Source: Geobacter sp. (GTDB taxonomy: Bacteria > Desulfobacterota > Desulfuromonadia > Geobacterales > Geobacteraceae). Taken from it: 64,000 bases of DNA. The first letter of the stretch is position 1. Each line of letters begins with the position of its first letter. Below are positions 1 to 8,280 of this stretch, piece by piece. The stretch is taken from positions 124,001 through 188,000 of the forward strand of contig POSG01000001.1 in assembly GCA_003314535.1 (NCBI GenBank). The letters are read 5' to 3'. The notes under the pieces were generated by a model, which saw only the letters and a list, made by a program, of their open reading frames with translations, was not told the DNA's origin and ran no database searches. The position numbers and the translations under genes are program-made.

Positions 1-3000
1 GGATCATCCCTGCTGTCCGACCCTGATGCCCGCGCCAGGCTAGATGATGAGCTTTTTGCAACGCGAAAACGGTTTGACCGGAATCGCTCCAGGTTCTTCG
101 AAAAGTGGGGTAAAGAGATTATCCGCGATGATGTCGATTTTTACCGACAAGACGGCTTCGAGAATGGAGTCGTCTCCAGCGATATCCATCCTTCATCGAG
201 GCCGGGAGCATCGGTAATCATTGTCACATACAACTCTGCCGCAACAATAATACCCTGCCTGGAAAGCGTACAACGCAATTGCGGTCCCTGTGATGAAATC
301 GTAGTGGTCGACAACGCTTCGCGCGATGAAACAGTGACAAAGGTTGAACACCTCGCTGCCTCCGACGGACGAGTCACACTTATTCGCAACAACGAAAATC
401 GCGGCTTCACAACGGCAACAAACCAAGGCATCATCGCATCATCCCTGCCTCACGTCATAATGCTCAACCCGGACACTGTGGTTCCGGCTGGCTGGATCGA
501 AGGCCTTGCGCAACACCTGCTGGAACCATCCGTTGCCGCTGTTGGTCCGATTTCCAACTATGTGGCAGGCTTACAGAAAGAGGAATTGTACCGTCGTGCA
601 GCTATACCTCCCAGTTTGACGGTAGAAGATGCCTCGGCGCTGTTCCGCACCTGGAATCGCGGCGCTTCCGTGGAAACAAAGCTTCTCATCGGTTTCTGCC
701 TCATGGTGCGCCGTAACATCCTGGATACAGTCGGCCTGCTGGACGAGCAGCTGTTTCTCGGCAATGATGATCTGGAGCTTTCCTGGAGATTGCGGCAGAA
801 AGGATACCGGCTGCTGGTGGCAACCGATACCTTTGTCTATCATGCAGGGCAAAAAAGTTTCGAGTCGGAAAAACGGTCCGCGACCGATGCGCTTGTCCAG
901 GAAAGCACGAACCGGCTCTTCGAGAAGCTGGAAAACCATTACGGCCACGGGCAGGTCCCTCCCCCTGAAGAGCTGTGGGGTATTTCCTGGTTCCGGCCCA
1001 ATGCACGCTGCAGTTCGGTCAGTGAAGAAACCGTATCCGTACCGGACCAGACCGGAGAACACGACAATCGACTGGTTTCCATAATAATCCTGACTTTCAA
1101 TCAGCTCGAACATACCCGGCGTTGCCTCGAAAGCATCGAAAAACACACCTCCATGCCTTTCGAGCTGGTTTTCGTTGATAACGGTTCGAGCGACGGAACT
1201 GTCGACTGGCTTAGAGAACAGGTACGACAGCATCCTCAATGGAAGCTTATCGCCAACGACCGGAACTTGGGTTTTTCCACCGGCTGCAACCAGGGCATCA
1301 AGGCATCAAGAGGAAACTTCATAATGCTGCTCAACAACGATGTGATAGTTACCGACGGTTGGCTCTCAGGCTTGCTCGAATGCCTTGAATCATCCCCTGG
1401 AACGGGAATCGTGGGACCGATGACCAACAACATCAGCGGTATCCAGAAGGTGCATGGAGCGCCATATGATGATCTTTCCGAACTGGATTCCTTTTCTGTC
1501 GATTTCAGGATCCGGAACCGCCACCGGAGAATTCCACACCGCCGGATAGTAGGATTCTGCATGCTGTTTCGAAAGGGGCTTGCAGATGCCATCGGTCTTC
1601 TGGACGAGAGTTTCGGCTCCGGCAACTTCGAGGATGACGACTTCTGCCTGCGAGCTGAAATCGCAGGATACAGGAACATGATCGCTGCCGATGTCCTCAT
1701 CCATCACGTGGGAAGCGCCTCTTTTGCCGGCAACAACATGGATTTCTCCGCAGCCATGGAAAACAACGGAAAATTGTTCCTGGAAAAATGGAGCCGCCCG
1801 GTAACGGACAGAAATGAAAGTTGCAGGATAGTAACCCTGAAGACGCTTGAAAAAGCCGATATGCTTCACCAGCGCGGTGAACATGACAAAATGGTGGAAT
1901 GCATCCTACAGGAAGGGATCAGGTCGGTTCCGGATGAAGAGAGGCTCTACCATGCTCTTGCCGAATACTTTCTTGACCTGGCCAGATACCAGGATGCCCT
2001 TGATACCCTTGAGGAGGTTCCCCTGGTTGTTTCACGGGAGAAACATCTCGTGCTGACCGGAAGGGCACATCTCGGTCTCGATTCAGTCGATGGTGCGGTC
2101 CGATGTGCAGAGGAAGCCCTCCAGTTGAATGCCGTCCACGCTCCTGCACTGTGCCTGCTTGGCAGCGCAGCCAAAGAACGGGGAAAACATGCACATGCTG
2201 AATCCTTTTGGATGAAAGCCATTGAAGCAGACCCCGGATACGGAGAACCATATACCTGCCTTGGCATGGCCGCACTTGACTGCAATCCGGAGCAGGCGCT
2301 TGATCTCCTGGAAAAAGGGTTCCAGCTGCAGCCTCTTACCTCCGAGGCCGCGCTCATGTATCACCAGGCCATTACCGACGCTGCGATGCCTGACAGGGGT
2401 GAAAAGTTATTCCTTGAAATGCGTCGCATTCATCCCCAAAACAAGAGAATCCATTTCCTTCTGATCGACCTCCTGGTCCGTCAGGGAAAGTCCGCCGATG
2501 CATTGGAAGAGATTGAAACCGCTTGTGTCGTCTATGGTATAGATGACGGAATGCTGTCTGCCGGACTGGAACTTCGAGACTCTGTCGGACCCATGACTAT
2601 ACCGCCTGGGAAAATTGACCGAAAGACAGGAGTTTCTCTCTGTATGATCATGAAAGATGAAGAGAAAAACCTTCCCCGGTGCCTGAAGAGCCTCAAGCCG
2701 GTCGTTGATGAAATCGTTCTGGTGGATACCGGCTCCTCTGACAGGAGCCTCGCTGTTGCACGGCTCTTCGGCGCCCGGGTCTTTCAAGCCTCCTGGACTG
2801 GGGATTTCTCGGCAGCACGAAACATTTCGCTGGAACATGCGTGTGGAGAGTGGATCCTGGTAATGGATGCCGATGAAATGATTTCGCCACGCGATTACGA
2901 CCGGTTCAGGACGATAACGGCTGATGCAGGTTCTGGCAGGAAGGCTTACATGATCGAAACAAGGAACTATTCAACCAGGGTCGTCATGGAAAATTGGCAA

Positions 3001-3837
3001 CCCAACGACGGCTCGTATCCCGTGGAGGAGGCAGGTGCCGGTTGGATTCCCAGCAGCAAAATACGCCTCTTCCCCAACCGTCCCGGCATACGCTTCGAGG
3101 GCTCAATCCACGAGCTAGTACAACGCACCACAGAAACGGCTGGGGTACCGACATCAACTCTGCGCGTACCGGTCCACCACTACGGCTACCTGGACCAGGA
3201 CCGTCAACAAAGGAAAAACGACGAGTACTACCTGCTGGGAAAGAAGAAGCTTGCTGAAGGAGGGGGAGACGATTTCAGAGCGCTTTGCGAATTGGCAATC
3301 CAGGCAGGAGGCACCGAAAGGTACGAAGAGGCGGTCGAATTGTGGGAGCGGGTCTTGGCAATCAATCCCGACTACCCGCTAGCTTATTTCAATCTTGGAT
3401 TCGTCCTGATGCAGCTTGGCAGGTTGCGCCAGTCCAGAGACGCGTCGGCAAAGGTCATGGAAATGCAGCCGGATCACATTGACGCGGTGATCAACTATGT
3501 ACTCTGCGACATATCCCTTGGCGGTGCAGAAAAAGCAGTCGACATGCTCCGCAAAAACCTGCGCATCAAACCTGATCACTTTTATTCCCGCCTGCTGCTC
3601 GCCATATGCCAGGTCCTCATCGAACAGCGCGAAGAAGGACTTGCGGGACTCGACAAAATCAGGGCTGAGGGCATCGAAATAGCAGATTTCCTGAATGACT
3701 GCGCAAAAAAACTCATCAGGTACGAAAACGCCGGATACGGCAGAAAAATCCTTGAAGCCACGATTTCAAGCGGCAACGGCAACAGGGAAACAGTTGAAAT
3801 CCTGAAGTCAATGTCTTCAGAACAGCACGTTGCATGA
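1..3837 (+). CDS. Multi-domain family 2 glycosyltransferase with TPR repeats (5' end outside window)
   Basis: The reading frame is open from the first base, so the gene begins upstream of the window; 1278 codons are visible. Three GT2 modules are recognisable. The first starts near window residue 71 (SVIIVTYNS, later MLNPDTVVP), the second near residue 359 (VSIIILTFNQ, later MLLNNDVIV), and the third near residue 877 (GVSLCMIMKDEEKN, later VMDADE). The acidic motifs are the expected nucleotide-sugar and metal-binding sites. TPR-like helical repeats lie between modules 2 and 3 (about 615-850) and after module 3 (about 1085-1200). Such enzymes are cytoplasmic and transfer sugars to proteins or polysaccharides. 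Its position beside flaF/flbT and flagellin suggests flagellin glycosylation, but that is inference. The assignment as a GT2/TPR protein is firm; the substrate is unknown. Confidence 0.88.
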   Translation, partial: GSSLLSDPDARARLDDELFATRKRFDRNRSRFFEKWGKEIIRDDVDFYRQDGFENGVVSSDIHPSSRPGASVIIVTYNSAATIIPCLESVQRNCGPCDEIVVVDNASRDETVTKVEHLAASDGRVTLIRNNENRGFTTATNQGIIASSLPHVIMLNPDTVVPAGWIEGLAQHLLEPSVAAVGPISNYVAGLQKEELYRRAAIPPSLTVEDASALFRTWNRGASVETKLLIGFCLMVRRNILDTVGLLDEQLFLGNDDLELSWRLRQKGYRLLVATDTFVYHAGQKSFESEKRSATDALVQESTNRLFEKLENHYGHGQVPPPEELWGISWFRPNARCSSVSEETVSVPDQTGEHDNRLVSIIILTFNQLEHTRRCLESIEKHTSMPFELVFVDNGSSDGTVDWLREQVRQHPQWKLIANDRNLGFSTGCNQGIKASRGNFIMLLNNDVIVTDGWLSGLLECLESSPGTGIVGPMTNNISGIQKVHGAPYDDLSELDSFSVDFRIRNRHRRIPHRRIVGFCMLFRKGLADAIGLLDESFGSGNFEDDDFCLRAEIAGYRNMIAADVLIHHVGSASFAGNNMDFSAAMENNGKLFLEKWSRPVTDRNESCRIVTLKTLEKADMLHQRGEHDKMVECILQEGIRSVPDEERLYHALAEYFLDLARYQDALDTLEEVPLVVSREKHLVLTGRAHLGLDSVDGAVRCAEEALQLNAVHAPALCLLGSAAKERGKHAHAESFWMKAIEADPGYGEPYTCLGMAALDCNPEQALDLLEKGFQLQPLTSEAALMYHQAITDAAMPDRGEKLFLEMRRIHPQNKRIHFLLIDLLVRQGKSADALEEIETACVVYGIDDGMLSAGLELRDSVGPMTIPPGKIDRKTGVSLCMIMKDEEKNLPRCLKSLKPVVDEIVLVDTGSSDRSLAVARLFGARVFQASWTGDFSAARNISLEHACGEWILVMDADEMISPRDYDRFRTITADAGSGRKAYMIETRNYSTRVVMENWQPNDGSYPVEEAGAGWIPSSKIRLFPNRPGIRFEGSIHELVQRTTETAGVPTSTLRVPVHHYGYLDQDRQQRKNDEYYLLGKKKLAEGGGDDFRALCELAIQAGGTERYEEAVELWERVLAINPDYPLAYFNLGFVLMQLGRLRQSRDASAKVMEMQPDHIDAVINYVLCDISLGGAEKAVDMLRKNLRIKPDHFYSRLLLAICQVLIEQREEGLAGLDKIRAEGIEIADFLNDCAKKLIRYENAGYGRKILEATISSGNGNRETVEILKSMSSEQHVA

Positions 3838-4013
3838 AGAGCTGCAAATTCAGGCTTCGTTCCGAAACCAAATAACTAATATCAAATATTTCACAGTGCT
3901 TATGCATCTGCGAAACTGTTTTGTCTTATTCCTCCTTATATGGAGAACCGCAGTACACAAGGCCGGGCCTGTCGTTTTGAAACGGGATACCTAGAACATG
4001 CCTCACCAAAAAG

Positions 4014-4040
4014 AAAAGACCCTCTTTGTAAGGGTCTTTT
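4014..4040. terminator. Bidirectional intrinsic terminator between the GT2 gene and flaF
   Basis: A perfect 10-bp stem AAAAGACCCT / AGGGTCTTTT encloses a 7-nt loop and has T runs on both strands. It lies between the convergent ends of the large glycosyltransferase gene and flaF, so it can stop both transcripts. Confidence 0.85.
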
Positions 4041-4094
4041 TCGTTCCGCAAGACGTTCGGCAATCATGTGGAGAACTTTGTCACCAGATGCCTG

Positions 4095-4502
4095 TCAAAC
4101 CGCCTTCCCAAGCATGTTCTCCGTCTGGTCGACCTTGGTCATCAAACCTGCCGCCAGGTTCAGGTTGATGTTGATGGCAATGGTCAGTTTCTGGGGATCC
4201 GGACACGCCAAAACTTCGAACAGCCGTCTGTCGAGAAAAAGACTCAGGTTCAGGATATCTTCCCTGAGCTGTTTCGGCAGCGGATTATCCGGCATGGTCA
4301 GTTCACTTTGAAAAAAACTCCAGACTTTCTGGTTGAATTTGACAGCTTCTTCCAGGAGCACATCCCTGTCCGTCGAATTCCAGTTATCCTGGCAATTCTT
4401 CAGCATGAGGCCTGCTTTCGTCAGCACCGACGCTTCGAGTTCGCGCTGGGTCATTCCATCTTTCTGAACGTTTTGGTAGATATTATAGGGGTTTCTTGAC
4501 AT
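4095..4502 (-). CDS. flaF: FlaF-family flagellin biosynthesis regulator
   Basis: This 135-aa soluble protein matches the FlaF family: an N-terminal YxxxQ start, a helical body, and the C-terminal pattern LPKQLREDIL, LFLDRRLFEVL, then AININLNLAAGL. In Caulobacter and other Alphaproteobacteria FlaF is needed for flagellin synthesis or secretion and acts against FlbT on flagellin mRNA. The gene overlaps the 3' end of flbT by 20 bp, so the two are probably translationally coupled, downstream of flagellin on the same strand. The family is unusual outside Alphaproteobacteria. The role here is inferred from the family and the neighbours. Confidence 0.82.
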   Translation of the reverse strand: MSRNPYNIYQNVQKDGMTQRELEASVLTKAGLMLKNCQDNWNSTDRDVLLEEAVKFNQKVWSFFQSELTMPDNPLPKQLREDILNLSLFLDRRLFEVLACPDPQKLTIAININLNLAAGLMTKVDQTENMLGKAV

Positions 4503-4881
4503 GGGACATTAGCTCCTCTTCGTAGTCGATGAGTTTCCGGGTATGTTTCAGTGCCTGGTAGAAATCACCGGCAAGCATCTTCTCGCTTATCTTCTCGACA
4601 TAAGGCCTGGTGCTGGGCGCAGCTGACTGGACATCCTTCACCAAATCCCAGAATCTTGCATGATAATCAACCAGATTCTCGGCGTCGATATACATAAGCT
4701 GTACCGCAAAATAGACGCGCCTCGCCGGAGAAACCGCTTCGGCTTCCGTCAGGATATCTTTCTGGCGAAGTATCGGCACATTGTTCTCGACCAGCAGGTC
4801 GCACGCCTTGGAACCGTTCCTGATCACGGCTCTGCCGATTATCACTCTTTCATCCGGCTTCAAACGCAGTTTAAGAGACAT
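4483..4881 (-). CDS. flbT: FlbT-family post-transcriptional regulator of flagellin
   Basis: The 132-aa protein has the typical FlbT opening (MSLKLRLKPDERVIIGRAVI), the central PARRVYFAVQLMYID block and a helical C-terminus. In Caulobacter FlbT binds the 5' leader of flagellin mRNA and promotes its decay until the hook is complete. Here it lies between an unknown 197-aa gene and flaF, behind the sigma-28-driven flagellin gene, so it probably closes a feedback loop on flagellin. Whether it binds this flagellin leader (about 140 nt between the predicted start of transcription and the ATG) cannot be seen from sequence. Confidence 0.85.
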   Translation of the reverse strand: MSLKLRLKPDERVIIGRAVIRNGSKACDLLVENNVPILRQKDILTEAEAVSPARRVYFAVQLMYIDAENLVDYHARFWDLVKDVQSAAPSTRPYVEKISEKMLAGDFYQALKHTRKLIDYEEELMSHVKKPL

Positions 4882-4895
4882 CCCGCTCCCCTCCC

Positions 4896-5489
4896 TTACC
4901 CCTTTACTGTCATGGCGAGTTCATTTCTGCCTTGCATTACCGCAGCATGCAGTTCTTCGATCCCCCTGGCGGCAGATCTGACCTGCGTGTCGGTTGCAGC
5001 CTCCGAAAGATCCGGCACGGAACCAGTCATTTTTTCCTTGTCCGCAAAGCCGAGTTTTTCCCAAAGTGCTGTATTCTTTTCATAAACCGGCGGCGGTGGC
5101 GGCGGAAAGGTCAGCTTCAGAATTTCCTTGCGCAACGACGTGTAACTCATGAGAATTTCCTTCCGTTCCGCGCTTTCGCTGGGGAACGGAGGGTTGTTCT
5201 TGATAATCACATCCAGGCGGTCTTTCATTCGATCCATGATGCCCGAGGCCTCCCGAAGCGCACCATCGGTTTCCCTGATACCCTTGGCCACCAGGTTCAG
5301 TTCCTCGTTGACGCTACCCAGTCTGCCCATGGTGGAATTGGCCATCTGAAAAGAAATCACATCCGAGTCTCTTGCAGGATCAGTGCCTTTTTTTGCTTCC
5401 TGCTCCCGACCGGCCTGTTGATAAATCTTGCCGGCAGCATCCGGAACTGCCATTATTTTCTCACTTCCCGCAATAGGGTCAATCGCCAT
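4896..5489 (-). CDS. Unknown protein of the flagellin-flbT-flaF operon
   Basis: This 197-aa protein belongs to no family I recognise. It starts at an ATG and ends 14 bp before flbT. It has no signal peptide or membrane segment. The body is mostly charged helix (about 60-130) with heptad-like spacing, followed by a proline run (PPPPPP near residue 130) and a second helical part. The composition recalls small flagellar chaperones or export partners such as FlgN, FlaF and FliS, and no fliS is found in the window. A chaperone or flagellin-associated role is therefore a guess from context. The gene is confidently coding: it is co-oriented, tightly spaced and uninterrupted. Confidence 0.7.
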   Translation of the reverse strand: MAIDPIAGSEKIMAVPDAAGKIYQQAGREQEAKKGTDPARDSDVISFQMANSTMGRLGSVNEELNLVAKGIRETDGALREASGIMDRMKDRLDVIIKNNPPFPSESAERKEILMSYTSLRKEILKLTFPPPPPPVYEKNTALWEKLGFADKEKMTGSVPDLSEAATDTQVRSAARGIEELHAAVMQGRNELAMTVKG

Positions 5490-5512
5490 CTTATTCCCCC
5501 CCTGCTGCTCGA

Positions 5513-5542
5513 AAGGGGAGGAGGGTTCTCCCCCCTCCCCTT
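5513..5542 (-). terminator. GC-rich hairpin after flagellin
   Basis: An 11-bp G/C stem with one mismatch (GGGGAGGAGGG / CCCCCCTCCCC) and a 4-nt loop lies 29 bp past the flagellin stop codon and is followed on the minus strand by a short T run. It could be a partial terminator or an mRNA-stabilising hairpin that gives more flagellin than flbT/flaF transcript. Confidence 0.55.
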
Positions 5543-5570
5543 CACGGTTGCTTCATGCCGGACAGAGGTC

Positions 5571-6401
5571 CTAGAAGAGTTTCATGACTGCCTGTGCTGC
5601 CTGGGAAGCCATGCTCAGCGATGAGATGCCGAGGTTCTGCCTGGTCTGCAGCATCAGCATGTTGGCGCCTTCTTCGTTCATATCCGCCAGTGTCAGATTG
5701 TCCGAGCCGGTTTGGAGCTCGTTGATCATCGAGCTGGTGAAGTCCTGGCGGGTGGTGACAACGCTCAGATTGGAAGAGAGCTTGGAAGACTCGCTTCTGA
5801 GCGTGTTCAGGGCACTTTCAAGATCCGAAGCAGAGTTAGTAATAGCCGTAGTCGCTGTAGCAGTAGTGTCGCTCCATGTCGCGGCGGCCGCGTCAATCTT
5901 GAGGCCTGATGCAGTCGCGTCGAAGCCGGTTATCTGCAGGGTCGAGGTGCCGGTAGACTGGCTGAATTCGACTGTCTGCTTGCCCGAGGTAAGGAAGTTG
6001 GTTCCACGATACCCGGAATCGCTTGCAAGATCGTCGATCTGGTTGCGCAGCTCGTCGAAGGTCGCCGCATATGCGGTGCGGTCAGCCGTTACACCCGATG
6101 CGAGGGCTGCCTGGGCGACACCTTTTGCGGATTCGATCAGGGAGGTAATCGCCTTGATTCCTGCATCCGCCGATTTGACCATCTGGATCGCTTCGGACAT
6201 GCCGTCCTTGCGGGCGCTCAGGTCGCTTGCACGCTGCAGGTGAGACTGGGCCGCAAAGTAGTTGGTCGGGTTGTCGAGAGGCGAGTTGACCTTTTTGCCC
6301 GAAGAGAGCCGGTTCTGCGTCTGGTTGATCAGGTTGCTGGTGCTTTGGAGTGACAGAAGGTTATTCCTCATGCCGGAAGTCAAAGAAATCTGGTTTGCCA
6401 T
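5571..6401 (-). CDS. fliC: Flagellin (filament subunit)
   Basis: This 276-aa flagellin has the conserved D0/D1 N-terminus (ISLTSGMRNNLLSLQ, NRLSSGKKVNSPLDNP) and C-terminus (ANMLMLQTRQNLGISSLSMA...MKLF). The central variable part is short and rich in Ser/Thr, which offers sites for O-linked glycosylation. I chose the ATG at 6401, preceded by AAAGGAG. The frame stays open to 6488, but that extension is Arg/Pro-rich and has no ribosome site. A sigma-28 promoter lies upstream at 6553-6579. It is exported by the flagellar type III system and polymerises outside the cell. No cap (fliD) or fliS gene is visible in the window. Confidence 0.96.
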   Translation of the reverse strand: MANQISLTSGMRNNLLSLQSTSNLINQTQNRLSSGKKVNSPLDNPTNYFAAQSHLQRASDLSARKDGMSEAIQMVKSADAGIKAITSLIESAKGVAQAALASGVTADRTAYAATFDELRNQIDDLASDSGYRGTNFLTSGKQTVEFSQSTGTSTLQITGFDATASGLKIDAAAATWSDTTATATTAITNSASDLESALNTLRSESSKLSSNLSVVTTRQDFTSSMINELQTGSDNLTLADMNEEGANMLMLQTRQNLGISSLSMASQAAQAVMKLF

Positions 6402-6552
6402 TGTACTGCTCCTTTCTGGTTTTTTCCGCGGCCTTCTGGCCGGGTTGCGCCGATTCATCGGCTGACTGTTTTTTTGCCGGGGTTTCATGATCCAATTCTG
6501 GGATCGACCTTCACAGACCGTTACTGGCTGTTTTCCCCTGCATTTGTTGTTC

Positions 6553-6579
6553 TTATCGAACAGCCGCGAAAAAACTTTA
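6553..6579 (-). promoter_or_regulatory. Sigma-28 (FliA) promoter of flagellin
   Basis: On the minus strand TAAAGTTT (6572-6579), an 11-bp spacer and TTCGATAA (6553-6560) match the FliA consensus TAAAGTTT-N11-GCCGATAA in 14 of 16 positions. Transcription would begin near 6545, about 145 nt before the flagellin ATG, leaving a leader long enough for FlbT-type control. Confidence 0.88.
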
Positions 6580-6629
6580 GAAGAAAATACGACGCATTAC
6601 CAAATTAGGCAGCCGATCCGGCCGACAAG

Positions 6630-7955
6630 TTAGCAGCCAAACCCGGCAATCCTGGAAAGCTCCCTGCGCACTGATTCCACCGGCCCGCTCCAGTCGCCCG
6701 ACCTCTCCTGTCTAAAAAGCCGCATGGTGGGATACCACGGCGAATCGTCCCTGTCGAGCATCCAGCGCCAGTCCGCTGCGTAGGGAAGGAGAACCCAAGT
6801 TTCCTTGCCCATGGCGCCGGCAAGATGCGCCACACCGGTGTCGATTGATATCACCAGGTCAAGATGGGCAATAAGTGCCGCCGTATCACTGAAATCCCTG
6901 ATGCCCGCGGTGTAGTCGACAAGTTCGAGACCAACTGAAGTATCATCTTTGGAGCACATTTCATTCCGCATCTGGAGGGAATAAAATTTGGCCCCCGGTA
7001 TACCTGCAAGGGGAGAAAACATATGCAATGGGCAGGTCCTGTTGGGATCAGGCTTTTTCCTGCCGGCCCAAACCAAACCGACCCTGAATTTCCGGTTGTC
7101 CTGGAACTTGTCCGCCCATGCGGCGATTGAATTCACCCGCGGGAATATATACGGCATTTCGCGGGGGATATTGTCAATTCGAGTATTGAACGCAAGCGGA
7201 AGGCTCATTATGGGCAAATGGGCATCAAATGAGGGAAGTTTCTCCCCCCTGGCAACAACTTCGGATACACCGGGTACTCCCGCGAGCAGAGTCTTCTGTG
7301 CAAGAGGGCATTCAAGAACCACGGTTCCTCCCCGCGCCGCGATCAGCGGAAGGTAGCGGACAAACTGGAATGTATCGCCGAAACCCTGTTCGGCATGGAT
7401 TAGGATAGTCCGGCCAGGAAAGAGCGAGCCGTCCCAGGCAGGCTGCTGGAAATCCCTCGTTATCGAGGTGAAGCCCCTTTTCTTCCAGCGCCACTCGAAC
7501 TCTTTCCAGCCTTCCCGGAACTCACCGGCCTGGAGCAGGGCTAACGCCAGATTCCAATGGGCCTCCGCGCAGGCGGGATCCATGGCTAGGGCTCGATGGC
7601 AACTGGCCATTGCCTCGTAAGGCCTGTGAAGAGCCATGAGTGCCGTAGCGATCGTCACATAGCCCTCGGGAAACGAAGGAATGAGCCTGATCGCATGACG
7701 GTAGCTGGCAATGGCTTCTTCCCAGCTGCCGAGTTCCATCAGCGAATTGCCCATATTGTGGTAGGCAACACCGAAATCCGGCTTCAAACTGATGGCATGC
7801 CTGTAAACGGTCACAGCCTCTCGATAACGCTCTTCAGCATGCAGGGCAGCGCCCAGCTTCAGGAAAGCCTCGACTTCTGACGGGTGAGGGCAGATATCAC
7901 TGACAGGATCTCTTCCATGTTCTCTCAAATTCAAGGATTCGGCACCTTTCAACAA
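6630..7955 (-). CDS. TPR glycosyltransferase (GT9/GT41-like), probable flagellin-modifying enzyme
   Basis: Four TPR motifs fill residues 25-165 (for example AVTVYRHAISLKPDFGVAYHNMGNSLMEL, here quoted only as its key positions A-Y-A-P-AY-N-G). They are followed by a heptosyltransferase-like catalytic half with ILIHAEQGFGDTFQFVRYL, then VGLVWAGRKKPDPNR and VISIDTGVAHLAGAMG. This TPR plus GT9-like arrangement is common next to flagellin genes. The frame begins at TTG codons near 7955 with only a weak ribosome site, so the start is uncertain (TTG at 7931 is an alternative). A good sigma-54 site stands 50 bp upstream, which places the gene in the flagellar regulon. Transfer of sugar to flagellin is inferred. 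Confidence 0.8.
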   Translation of the reverse strand: MLKGAESLNLREHGRDPVSDICPHPSEVEAFLKLGAALHAEERYREAVTVYRHAISLKPDFGVAYHNMGNSLMELGSWEEAIASYRHAIRLIPSFPEGYVTIATALMALHRPYEAMASCHRALAMDPACAEAHWNLALALLQAGEFREGWKEFEWRWKKRGFTSITRDFQQPAWDGSLFPGRTILIHAEQGFGDTFQFVRYLPLIAARGGTVVLECPLAQKTLLAGVPGVSEVVARGEKLPSFDAHLPIMSLPLAFNTRIDNIPREMPYIFPRVNSIAAWADKFQDNRKFRVGLVWAGRKKPDPNRTCPLHMFSPLAGIPGAKFYSLQMRNEMCSKDDTSVGLELVDYTAGIRDFSDTAALIAHLDLVISIDTGVAHLAGAMGKETWVLLPYAADWRWMLDRDDSPWYPTMRLFRQERSGDWSGPVESVRRELSRIAGFGC

Positions 7956-8006
7956 AACTTTTCAGCACTGCCACATTGGTCATGGCAGCCGACTTTACTT
8001 ACTACC

Positions 8007-8022
8007 AGCAACGAACATGCCC
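8007..8022 (-). promoter_or_regulatory. Sigma-54 promoter of the TPR glycosyltransferase
   Basis: The minus strand reads GGGCATGTTCGTTGCT. Against TGGCAYG-N4-TTGCW only the first base differs, and the GG and GC doublets have the required spacing. Transcription would start near 7996, about 40 nt before the gene. Confidence 0.68.
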
Positions 8023-8178
8023 GATAAGCGAAACTCAAAACACCTGATATTACATTACTTTTGAATTTTACAACCCAGCCTGTCAATTTTTTGAAGAGAT
8101 CAAGTCATAATTTGCAGGAGTTTCTTATTATTCGCCAGTGACATCACTTTACATTTGTCTGACATCGCCAATCCGTGA

Positions 8179-8205
8179 TAAAGTCGATGCCGCACCTGCT
8201 GACAA
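8179..8205 (+). promoter_or_regulatory. Possible sigma-28 promoter of the PilZ gene
   Basis: TAAAGTCG (8179-8186), an 11-bp spacer and GCTGACAA (8198-8205) match the FliA consensus in 12 of 16 positions with exact spacing. The site lies about 75 bp before the PilZ start codon. It is weaker than the flagellin and flgJ promoters. Confidence 0.45.
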
Positions 8206-8280
8206 CCAAAAAGGGCTTTATTCACTTTCGGTTGAAAAAATTTGGCGGGAAACAGAATACAAGGCTGGGGATCGTAAGCG

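Larger units (their letters stand above)
7956..8280. other. Divergent intergenic region with a sigma-54 and a sigma-28 site
   Basis: This 325-bp AT-rich gap separates the minus-strand TPR glycosyltransferase from the plus-strand PilZ gene. It holds a minus-strand sigma-54-like site (8007-8022) and a plus-strand sigma-28-like site (8179-8205). I see no gene or terminator in it. Confidence 0.6.

Noticed and set aside
6402-6488. N-terminal extension of flagellin
   Set aside because: The added 29 residues are Arg/Pro-rich, lie outside the conserved flagellin start and lack a ribosome site, whereas AAAGGAG precedes the ATG at 6401.
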